This document shows positions 8,775 through 16,461 of a stretch of 16,461 nucleotides of DNA, piece after piece; position 1 is the stretch's first letter; the number at the start of each line of letters is the position of its first letter. The stretch spans positions 1-16,461 of the forward strand of contig KN880829.1 of assembly GCA_000934385.1 (NCBI GenBank). Direction: 5' to 3'. The notes under the pieces were generated by a model. That model was not told the DNA's origin. It did not search any database and was given only the letters and a program-made list of their open reading frames with translations. The translations under genes and the position numbers were made by a program. This DNA comes from Cylindrobasidium torrendii FP15055 ss-10. Lineage: Eukaryota; Basidiomycota; Agaricomycetes; Agaricales; Physalacriaceae.

Positions 8775-10186
8775 TTACCACCAAAATACGGGAAATTCGC
8801 CAACCCGCGAAACCTGTTTTCTGGGATCTGCAGCGGGACCAAAGCCTTCGAACTTCGTATCATTCTTACCAAGTTCCACCTCAGGAAAGCTATCGCACAT
8901 CCATCAGAACCACGAAAGCAAGTAATCCACTTTGAACTCACCATGACGAGTCATTCACAGAGTCAAACTTCAAGGCAGGCGGAACAAGCCCCTTACTCAG
9001 GATCGTCTCCTCGTCCATCCCCTTTACCCTGCTGCCATCGCTCTCAAACTGGAAGAACGGATGGCTTAGCACATCTTCGGGATACGCTGCCTCACTGTCC
9101 CCGAACTTCCTCGTCCTGTCTACCATCTTACCGTTCTCCGTACGGTCGATGAATGGCATGACGCCAAATCTGTCTTCCGGGTCGCGCTCCAGCATCAGCG
9201 CGACAAGACTGTATAGCTCCAAAGTATCGCGCGGAGTCGTCTCGCAAAACATGCACGAATATTGCTCGTCTTGGACGAAATCGTACTCCCTGATGTACGC
9301 GTACAGCTCGCGTTCTGCGTTGGGGTCGATATGGCCAAACGGATGGATACCGGAACCGCATTCGAGCATCATCAGTCCTATTGCCCACCAGTCGACTGCG
9401 TAGGTGTAGCGGCACGGGACATCGAGCGTGCATTCCGGAGGGGTGTAGACGATGGTCGTGACAGGATCAAAGTCGACCAAGTCTTTGGGCCGAATGACTG
9501 TACCGAGGTCGGCGAGGCGGATGTGCCCATCCTTGCCGATGAGGACGTTCGCGGGCTTCATATCGCGATGTATAAATCCCAGCGAATGAATCTTGGCTAA
9601 CCCGACAATGATTTCCGTGAAGTAGAATCGGACCTCGTCAATGCTTAGGATCTACACACATTGCCCTGGGTAAGGAAGGTATGTTTGGATTATAGCAAAG
9701 GCGACATACCCAATCTTTGCGTTCAAGAAGACGAGCCAAGTCTCCGCCCTGCTCGAACTCCATGAAGGCGTAGAGGTTGTCCAGGTCTTGAGCAGCAAAC
9801 GCGACTCGTGCGGCGAACGGAAACCCTTCCCTGTTCAATGTGCGTAGGACCCGAATCTCATCGTTGACGCATCCAACATTCTCATCCCAGATAGTATCTT
9901 TGGCTTGGATCTTCATTGCATACGGTGTCGTGTGGTATTTCTCGCGGACTAACAGACCGTCAGACGACGGTGACCATGAGCTTCACTGCGACGCACCCAT
10001 ATAGACGCTCCCAGATCCTCCCTTTCCTAGGAGACGAATGACCACCATGTTCTTCCTGAGTTTATCTAAAACGTCGTTTTTCTCGACCCCAAACAACATC
10101 CTCGACTTTCTTTTCTTCTGCTTCACGAGCGGCACAGATGCCCTCGGATTCAAACGGCATGTGGATTTCTGTATAATGCCAGGCAT
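8775..10186 (-). CDS. AGC-like serine/threonine protein kinase
   Basis: Four exons: 10186-9997, 9948-9710, 9651-8942 and 8889-8775. The product has 417 residues. It should phosphorylate Ser/Thr on unknown targets using ATP. Visible motifs are the glycine loop GKGGSGSV (54-61), catalytic Lys76 (AMK), helix-C Glu94, HRDMKPAN with Asp173, DLG with Asp191 in place of DFG, PPE in place of APE, and DWWAIG. The basic N-terminal tail has about 45 residues. The last intron (8890-8941, GTGAGT, CTGAT, GATAG) is easy to miss because the unspliced frame stops at 8938. The exon behind it adds 37 residues with FEGFG and ends FPVFWW, resembling the C-terminal extension of AGC kinases. ATG 10186 fits the short basic tail. 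I expect an active enzyme because Lys, both Asp and Asn are kept. The precise subfamily is not assigned. Confidence 0.85.
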
Positions 10187-10422
10187 TTTGAGCGACAAAG
10201 GGTAATGAAGTCTTGGGTGGTCGTGGTAGGGAGAACGGAGTGGCTGTCCCGGGATGATCGCGCTCGCGTCTATGTAATCATCATAGCCGCAACAAGAAGG
10301 GTCCCCTGCACGCACATAGTCTTTCTCTCACTTCACGAACGAAAATTGAGGTTCTTCTTGTGTGCTGCTGCTGGGATCAGAAGACGACGGGCCTTTGTTC
10401 AGTGGTGCTGTTCCCTTTTTAT
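10187..10422 (-). promoter_or_regulatory. Kinase promoter and leader with a small upstream ORF
   Basis: On the minus strand CATAAAAAGGG (10412-10422 region) resembles a TATA box. An upstream ORF of 15 codons plus stop (10317-10270) lies in the probable leader before ATG 10186 and could lower translation. The transcription start was not determined. Confidence 0.3.
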
Positions 10423-11455
10423 GCCAAGATGACAATGACAGCAATACTGGCCTTTGACAAAGTATCCCTTTGTGATATCATTAACTCACATGCGCCACTG
10501 GTACTGTTAAACTCATATATCCGCCTTGCTTTTCAAGTGTCTGCCTTTGGTAGCCTTGGTATAGTTTTCAACAGTCAGATTTTCACAGACCAGTGTTAGC
10601 TTTGTCGTGGGGTATTTAAGATGAAGAATTGAAATCCGTCTCGTTAATTTATGTCAAGAACATACTTATGTAGTCGAATTCGTAGTGCGCGTCGGATCAC
10701 AACAATTGATTACAAGACTTGCGAGTACTTGAAGTTCCCAAGTATTTCCTTATCTAAGTCGGAGTCGACCGTCGTCGAGTTTACCGAAGTGTTTACTACC
10801 AACCGTCGAGACCCCAAATGGAAGATAATTTAGCTTTGAAGAAAGACGAAAGAAACTTCTACATCTCTGCAAGCTCTGCCTCGACCGTGGTCCCATTACC
10901 GTAGTTACCTTCCTCGATGGCCAGATTCAACTTTCTGGATGCGCAGACAAGAATGGGTCTGTCCTTGCGTTTAGCACAATAATGGCTTCCGACCGTAAGT
11001 GAGCACCCTTGACTTCTCAGATTTGCTACTGGACCATTTCATTATCATACCGCAACGGGACGGCGAGGGTCTGACCCCACTGCACGTCAACATTCGAAGC
11101 ACTACCCTTATCGAGACAAATCTCAGAAATTAAGGCTAGGTCAAAAAAACAGGTTATAGGATTTTGGGACTCGGAATCTGAGACGCACGCACAGATGGCG
11201 CGACACCAGACCTGAATTCAAGTCGAATATGCAACAATCAACACGGCGGACCCAAACAACCTATTCCTCCAACTATGATGTCCTTTCTAGGCCTTCTAGT
11301 TGACACCCCATTTATTCGTCCTATGTAGTAACTATCATAGCTAGGTAGGTCACGGTTGGCCGAGTACCATGTCCAGATCTGTCCAGATTCTGACTTTTCC
11401 AACGCCGATGGTCTGATTGTCGTCTATCAAAGCTATGGGCTACTTTTCCGCCTCC
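10423..11455. other. Intergenic stretch between the divergent kinase and family member 4
   Basis: AT-richer than its neighbours. Apart from the coding-like frames at 10859-11180 described separately, I see no gene, RNA or clear repeat. Short ORFs at 10360-10599 and 10651-10833 (plus) have no supporting features. Confidence 0.35.
10859..11180 (-). pseudogene. Possible broken or unrecognised coding remnant
   Basis: Two minus-strand frames look protein-like and hand over to each other. One is open from about 11193 to a stop at 11026-11028 and contains DVQWGQTLAVPLRYDNE. After two stops the same frame reads EVKGAHLRSEAIIVLNARTD and stops at 10927. A second frame then continues RKLNLAIEEGNYGNGTTVE to a stop at 10859-10861. 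This could be a decayed gene with a frameshift, or exons whose splice sites I place wrongly (a 44-base GTAGCA...GGAAG intron would join parts of it). No family is recognised, and chance cannot be excluded. Confidence 0.25.
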
Positions 11456-11462
11456 TTTATAT
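11456..11462 (+). promoter_or_regulatory. TATA-like element of family member 4
   Basis: TTTATAT lies 113 bases upstream of the chosen ATG at 11569. A very short out-of-frame upstream ORF (ATG 11549, four codons) and an in-frame ATG at 11557 precede the chosen start, so start selection may depend on leaky scanning. Confidence 0.4.
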
Positions 11463-11568
11463 CCAGCACCAAACAAGACAACCATCCCCATCTTCTACGA
11501 GCACCACGGTACGCGATTAGCTATTTGGCAGCGTTGTGGCGCCCATTGATGGCCGAATGTTAGCCGAA

Positions 11569-12268
11569 ATGCCTTTTGCCTACCGCTTTACTCCTTGCCG
11601 CCATCTTGCATTCGGACGCCGGACGTCTACGCTTAGAGCTCCCCCTTCCTCGAAGAGACTTTCGACTTTGACCTTGCGCCGGACAGTTAATGCCCCAGTT
11701 CTCCCGGAGTCTACTAAGCTGGCGCCAGCATGGCTTCCGCGCATGTATTTACGAAGTGGTACGCACCAACTGAGTTGGTGACATTTCTCGTACTCACGGA
11801 TGGGCAGCTGCCGCGGTACTCGTTTCTGGCGGCATCCTTCTACACGTCCAAACCTCCATCCGCAATGAACTCAGAGGCGTTCTTGACCGCTGCCTTGCCA
11901 TAGATGCGCTCTACGACTCCATTAACTTTTCGTCTTACTCTGACACTGCGGCGTATTTCCATCGTCTGGTTCTGGCGCTGCCTGGTATAGCCCCGGATGC
12001 ACCGCTTGGGCTGGATTGGGTTGAAGGAGAGGACGTCGAAGTGGTGCACGCTATTATGCGCGAGACGGCGGCTGAGATACACGCGGAGCTGGACTCATGC
12101 GATTTGATGGCGGCATCCCTCCGTCAGTGCGTCGCGATGCACGACAAGATTGTGCGTTTGTGCAATGGGGTTTCGCTGAACTTTGAGACACTGTTTACGC
12201 GCCATCTGGACGACAGCATTTACACTCCAAGGGAAATGGTCGAGGATGAGTATAATCTCATCATGTAA
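11569..12268 (+). CDS. Mitochondrial-type family protein, member 4 (most diverged)
   Basis: Exons 11569-11758 and 11808-12268. The 49-base intron (GTACGC...GGGCAG) is phase 1, and the product has 216 residues. The first 60 or so residues are rich in Arg, Ser, Thr and Leu with a single acidic residue, as in a mitochondrial presequence. Directly after the intron comes a hydrophobic segment (AAAVLVSGGILLHV), then a helical region with AAYFHRLVLAL and IMRETAAEIHAEL. These match AEYFRDL and FRRTSREMHRLL of member 2 in order and spacing, and the intron has the same place and phase, so I assign it to the family although overall identity is low. ATG 11569 is preferred over 11557 because MPFAYRFTPCRHLAF resembles the start of member 2. 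It is the only member on the plus strand and is head-to-head with the kinase across about 1.4 kb. It lacks the RKDG motif. Confidence 0.72.
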
Positions 12269-12573
12269 CAGTGTGAGTACCTCTGCTGCTGCTTTCAGGC
12301 TATCGTTCTGACCGCTTCGTACCAGTCGAACTTGCATTTTCGTCTATTTCCTGTAAAATTCCTGGGTTTTAAGGGTTTTTTGTATAGGTTAACCATTACC
12401 ATCGTTTCTACTCCAACGTTCCCACTTCAATTGAACAGATCATGTATAGCAAACATCAGGTACAATGTTGTGTACACTGTCCAGACGTTGAGAATATCAG
12501 CCTACTTACTGCCGAAGTATAAAAGGCCGGGCGCTAACAAAGCCCACTATATCGCCCTTGTCTTTTGCCCACC
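12269..12573 (+). other. Upstream region of the RBR gene
   Basis: A 305-base gap between the stop of family member 4 and the RBR start. It holds the TATA box at 12518-12524 and no supported gene. Confidence 0.5.
12518..12524 (+). promoter_or_regulatory. TATA box of the RBR ligase gene
   Basis: TATAAAA followed by GGCC, 50 bases before the ATG at 12574. It predicts transcription starting close to 12550 and a leader of only about 25 bases. The start codon context CCACCATGAG is favourable. Confidence 0.65.
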
Positions 12574-14024
12574 ATGAGCGACTTGGTGGACACGGAGACA
12601 TCAGCCCTCATTGCTCAATTACTCTTAGACGACATTGAAGAATTGAAGGCAGCTCGCAAGGGCAAAGGACGATACGACCAGCCGCCGACCGATGATGAGG
12701 TAGCTTTCGATTTTCAAGAAGCAGCGTTCCAGCGCATGCTTGACGACATGAAGAGCCTCAGGGTTGCTCACAGTATGAGTCGTGCGCTAGTCACAGATGC
12801 GGCTATCCTCGTCGCGGCCCAGGCAACACACGATGATCATGCTTATGCTCAGGCGCTGTCGGAAGGCCGCCCTCTGCCCGAGAAAACCTCTCAGCAGCGC
12901 ACCGTCGAGGACCCAAACTTTGTCGCAATGTTCGTTGCCGTTCTGGATTTTCAGGAAAGGACTAACCCTGCGTATAGGCCGTCCAACAGTGGCGTGAGCG
13001 TACCTCTGTCCACCAAGACCGACGCAGCCGCTGATGGGAAGGACGCAGTGGGCGCCTACTTTGACTCTCGCTTCCTCAAACCCAAGACACAGGTCTCCGC
13101 CCAAGCCTCTGGAAGCATAAAACGTGTCAATTGCATTATCTGCGACGACCGCATCCCAACCCACGAGTCGTATGCTGCTCCTTGTAGTCATTCATACTGT
13201 CTCAGTTGTTTGACCGACCTCATTCGCGCCTCTCTCACCGACGAGTCACTTTACCCTCCGAGATGCTGCTCCACACCCTTTTCGCCTGGGGTCTTCGCCT
13301 CACTGCTACCACCCACCATCCAGCGCCAATTCGAGATCAAATCCCGCGAGTTCGGCACGCCGACCCTCCAGCGCCTGTATTGCGCCTCGTCGACCTGCTC
13401 GCATTTCTTAGGGTCAACGGAGGATTTCACACACCCTGCACGGTGTGAAAAGTGCGATGAAGGCACATGTTCCCTTTGCAAGCAGTTTGAGCATGGTACA
13501 TCGCCGTGCCCAGAGGATGAGGCAACTCAAATCGTCCGCGCCCTTGCCGCCACGCAGTCATGGCAGACGTGCCCAGATTGCAAGAATCTCATCGAGCTCA
13601 GCGTCGGGTGCTACCACATAACTTGTCGATGCAAAGCCAGCTTCTGCTACCTCTGTGCAGAGAAGTGGAAAAACTGCTCGTGCCCACAGTGGGATGAAAA
13701 CCGTCTTATCGTCCACGCGGAGAGGCGCGTCGCGAACGAAGTTGGCGAGGCAGTGAGGCAGGCTCAGCCGGAGGTCTTCAGACAGCGGGTTCAGCAACGC
13801 GCGGCACACATGTACAACTACCACGATTGTACGAACCACAGGTGGAGGTACCAGTCTGGCGGCGGAGACTGCGAGGAGTGCAACCATTATCTTCCTCAGT
13901 ACCTTTTGGTATGAAAGCCATTCTTACTCGCGATGTCATTTGCTAACTAAATCGTGATATTAATTAGGTCTGTCGCGAGTGCCACCTCCAGGCCTGTGTT
14001 CGTTGCACGCGAAACCGACTTTGA
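12574..14024 (+). CDS. RBR (RING-IBR-RING) E3 ubiquitin ligase
   Basis: Two exons, 12574-13908 and 13968-14024, with a 59-base intron (GTATGA...ATTAG) and 463 residues. RBR ligases take ubiquitin from an E2 onto a cysteine in RING2 and then onto a substrate. RING1 starts at Cys187 (C-x2-C) and runs through PCSHSYCLSC to CC around 231. The IBR spans about 270-312 with CEKCDEGTCSLC. RING2 spans about 333-370 with TCPDCKNLIELSVGCYHITC, where Cys346 fits the catalytic position. The N-terminal 180 residues are mostly helical and acidic, without a ubiquitin-like domain. The second exon supplies only 18 residues but adds CREC and CVRC, which with CEEC (433-436) make an additional Cys-rich end, probably zinc-binding. 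Substrate unknown. It converges on family member 3, 171 bases away. Confidence 0.93.
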
Positions 14025-14195
14025 AGGGGGGTGAAGAAGGTCTTTTTGATATATCTTGACAATGGATGCGTATGTACAATGTCCGACCTGGCTGTCTTAC
14101 TATGGTGTACAAATGAAGTAGTGAATTCCACCGGCATCCCACATTGCATACTCGGACGTACATTGCATGTCAATTAGACAGTGCAATCGTCCTCC

Positions 14196-15220
14196 CTACC
14201 GTCTCGCGACTTCCTCTTGTAGCACCTTTTGTCTCAGTCTGAGAAACCTTTGAATACAACGCTCTAGTACCGATAGGATGTCCTCCTCATCTAGGGTTGG
14301 CGATAAACGATGCAGATTCTGGTGTGAGTTGGATCCATGGTATGCGGAGCGCCTTGTTACGGAAACTGCGTCTTGCCAACACCGATCCATAATGCTCGAG
14401 TTTGTCGTCCATGAAATAGAAATATCATCGTGTATGTCGCTGGCGGTGCGTTTGAAGATCTCGAGAGCCCTCTTTGCATGCTTATCGTCTGCCTTCTCGA
14501 TGAACTCGTCGAAGATACTCTTCACATCCAGCCCGTCGATTTTCAAGCCATTGAGCCGAAAGTGCACCACTGCGAGGTCGCGGAAATACGTTGTAATCTC
14601 CTTCAAATCCGCACGCAAATGTTTTACTTGTTCGGCGGGTTCTCGAAGCAAGATGGGCGCCAGCGCGTCGAAATGTCGGTCCGCCTGATAGAGCTGAGCC
14701 AAGGCCCACGCCATCTCCGTGCGATGCGTCCTGCCTACGCTATTCCACTTGTAATGATATTTATCGGAATCCCAGCGCACGTTTTGCTTCACGCCCGGCG
14801 TGTGGAAGTCTCCTGTAAATTGCAATTCGAGAACTCCCGCGCCCCAGAGGAATGTAGCAACTGTATCCCTCATCAGCGAACGGACCAAAACAAGAAGGAT
14901 GGAGTCGATAGTGAAGGAGAGTGTTAGCCTGGAAATGGCGGTGAATGGCCAATGGCACGGCGAGCGCAAAACCGGCAAGTGACTGGGAAAAGAATGGAGA
15001 AAAGAACAGAAAAGGAGCTACTCATTGCAGTCCAAAATAGCCTTCGAGGACGACCATCTTTCCTGCGACTCAGCAAGCACCACAATCCGGGTTGACGTTC
15101 TCCTGCTCGCGTAGCCAGCGTGCGAAACGGGATGTGCATCCTCGAAAAGGACAGAGGAGCGGTTAAGGAGTGTTGTTGTAGGGTCTGGCGCGCATACCAT
15201 GCAATTCGATGGCAGAGCAT
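14196..15220 (-). CDS. Mitochondrial-type family protein, member 3 (with insertion)
   Basis: Exons 15220-15022 and 14860-14196. The 161-base intron (GTAGCT...ATACAG) is phase 1, and the product has 287 residues. The N-terminus (MLCHRIAWYARQTLQQHS...FRTLATRAG) is basic and nearly free of acidic residues, like a mitochondrial presequence. It is followed by PGLWCLLSRRKDG and, after the intron, a hydrophobic segment (IATFLWGAGVLEL). Unlike the other members it then has about 32 extra residues (TGDFHTPGVKQ...) before the helical domain resumes with MAWALAQLYQADRHF, TYFRDLAVVHF and FKRTASDIHDD. The donor is not the usual GTRNGT, but the other acceptor tried (14930) would place an immediate stop. 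Function unknown. It lies next to a copy of the CCHC-finger gene, as member 2 does. Confidence 0.72.
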
Positions 15221-15736
15221 CACCAGTTGACTGGAGGACAGAGTAGCTGAGACGAAAGCATGCGGTCAATGGCCATTTGCGGATCAATCAATGTACTGTG
15301 ATGCCATCAGCCGTGCCACTCGTCGCCATTCGGAAGCAAAGTGAGCAGGGTTGTTCTCCTCAACGGATTCCCTCAGACGAAGCCAATGTTTGTGCGATTG
15401 AAGACAATATAGTGCATACTGCTACACTACTTCGTGGAAATGAGTGTGGAATATGATTTGGGCCTATGCTGTAAAGATAGAAACAAGGAGTGTGATGATA
15501 TACGTATAGTACACATGAAGATGAACAGATCGGAAAGAGTGTGGTGTCGATAGATACTTTGGCCTAATAAACAGAGACTGAGCGAAGGAATGAGTACCTA
15601 GAGTGCGGGAGAAAATGATACAATGAAAGTGGGTCCGTCAAATGGAAAAGGAATCGATATCATATATGAGATTGAAAAAGGAGAACCCCCAGGTTCAAGT
15701 TAGATGGAGGGCTGACTCAGGACTGCGAGTGGTCGT
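15221..15736. other. Intergenic region between family member 3 and CCHC-finger copy B
   Basis: It holds the upstream region of the gene starting at 15220 and, probably, the 3' UTR of the minus-strand gene ending at 15737. Purine-rich on the plus strand from about 15470 to 15700. No gene, RNA or clear repeat was seen. Confidence 0.4.
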
Positions 15737-16461
15737 TTAAGCAATCGAAAGGTTAGCCATTGCCGCCTTGCTTTCGTTGTCAAACAACCACGAACAACAC
15801 ACAAAATGCTGCGACATCTTCGACCTGGGTTTCATACTCGCATCACAATGAGGGCATTTCCAAAGCGCATCTATCCCACCCGTCTTCCTGCGATGGAAGA
15901 GTAGATCAAAATGGCCCTGCTCGAGGGCACGGAGACAAAGGATGGGGAAGAGGTCAACGACGCCGTAGAGTTCTGCAGTGTCCTTCATCACAGTAACCTT
16001 CTCACTGGGAGCCCTCGGAAGCTCGACTGTGTCCAGCTCAAATTTGGGGACGATAGGGCACTTCGCCGTTGGCTTCATGGCGCTCAGTGGTTCAGAACCA
16101 CCGCTGAGATGGTCCTTGATTGCCTGAATAAGGCCACTAGCAACAGGTCAGAATCTTCCAAGACAATTCGATAGTATTTAACTCACGGGTTCAACTTGAT
16201 TCCGCGAGTGAGGTCCAACGCGTGCTCGGGGCTCTCTGGCGGCATGAATTTCCAGATTGCGAGAACGGAATTGGATGCAATTGGAATGGGGGTGGTGTTT
16301 GCATCGTTAGAAGTACTCGCTCCAGACGCGTTGGTTTCGATGAGAGGAGCGTCGATGCGCAGTTTCTTGGTGTCGACCTCGTCGGAGCTGCTGAATGACG
16401 CCGAAGAGAGACGACGTTTGAGGGTCTTGAGTGGCATGGGGGCACGAGAAGCGCTGCGACG
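15737..16461 (-). CDS. CCHC zinc-finger protein, copy B (5' end outside the window)
   Basis: Partial gene: exon 16461-16187 (open to the edge) and exon 16136-15737, with a 50-base intron (GTGAGT...TTGCTAG). The visible part has about 224 residues. It matches the second half of the gene at 4930-6504: KTLKRRLSSAS against KVIKRTLSTAS, AIWKFMPPESPEHAL against IVWKFMPEDSPDRIL, and LCLRALEQGHFDLLFHRR against LSIRALEQGHFKLLFHRK. The intron after GIK lies at the same place. The finger reads WKCPHCDASM...MSQHFVCC, i.e. C-x2-C-x12-H with Cys at +3 and +4, and lacks the TGRL repeat insertion of copy A. ATG 16437 is internal by alignment; the frame continues upstream without a stop, so the true start lies beyond 16461. 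A nuclear role is inferred from basic tracts and finger. Confidence 0.78.

Noticed and set aside
8456..8935. 159-codon plus-strand frame
   Set aside because: It begins at TTG, crosses two intron-like elements and is antisense to the kinase last exon.
8938..9561. Kinase ending at the stop 8938
   Set aside because: The stop lies inside a consensus intron, and splicing continues the frame into an AGC-type C-terminal extension.
1..16461. tRNA, rRNA, CRISPR arrays, insertion sequences, transposase or reverse transcriptase genes
   Set aside because: Looked for by motif and by frame; none could be supported.

Overview
The window looks like nuclear DNA of a filamentous basidiomycete, most likely an Agaricomycete (inference). 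Genes are closely spaced on both strands and interrupted by short GT-AG introns, mostly 48-160 nt, often with CTRAY-like branch points. TATA boxes lie a short distance upstream of several genes. No bacterial operon signal, rRNA, tRNA, CRISPR array or intact transposon was seen. All gene models were spliced by eye from reading frame, phase and splice consensus.

Layout, left to right: a degenerate AT-rich repeat (1-198); a one-exon single-pass membrane protein (942-1583, +); mitochondrial-type family member 1 (1722-2615, -); a TATA-driven, tandemly duplicated spliced unit with little or no coding capacity (about 3060-4180, +); an acidic/basic nuclear-type protein with a C-terminal CCHC finger (4930-6504, +); family member 2 (7292-8142, -); an AGC-like protein kinase (8775-10186, -); family member 4 (11569-12268, +); an RBR (RING-IBR-RING) E3 ubiquitin ligase (12574-14024, +); family member 3 (14196-15220, -); and a second, 5'-truncated copy of the CCHC-finger gene running off the right edge (15737-16461, -).

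The main discovery candidate is a four-member family of proteins of about 210-290 residues that I do not recognise. Each has an arginine-rich, acid-poor N-terminus like a mitochondrial presequence, then a hydrophobic segment, then a helical domain. All four have one phase-1 intron at the same place, just before the hydrophobic segment. Their sequences have diverged strongly, but the gene structure and a motif skeleton (PGL-x-x-x-L-x-x-RKDG; AWNLVQ-x-Y; AEYFRDL; F-x-R-T-x-x-E-x-H) persist. A second paralogous pair, the CCHC-finger proteins with a shared WKFMP...RALEQGHF core, sits next to a family member both times. This suggests that the two gene types were duplicated together with rearrangement.

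The kinase and the RBR ligase lie between the duplicated genes. A functional link between mitochondrial-type proteins, kinase and ubiquitin ligase is conceivable, but the sequence shows only proximity. Several stretches longer than 300 bp hold no supported gene and are listed as such. Three of them carry weaker signals: a plus-strand pair of good intron-like elements near 8555-8687, overlapping coding-like frames at 10859-11180, and a pair of short overlapping ORFs at 7031-7238.
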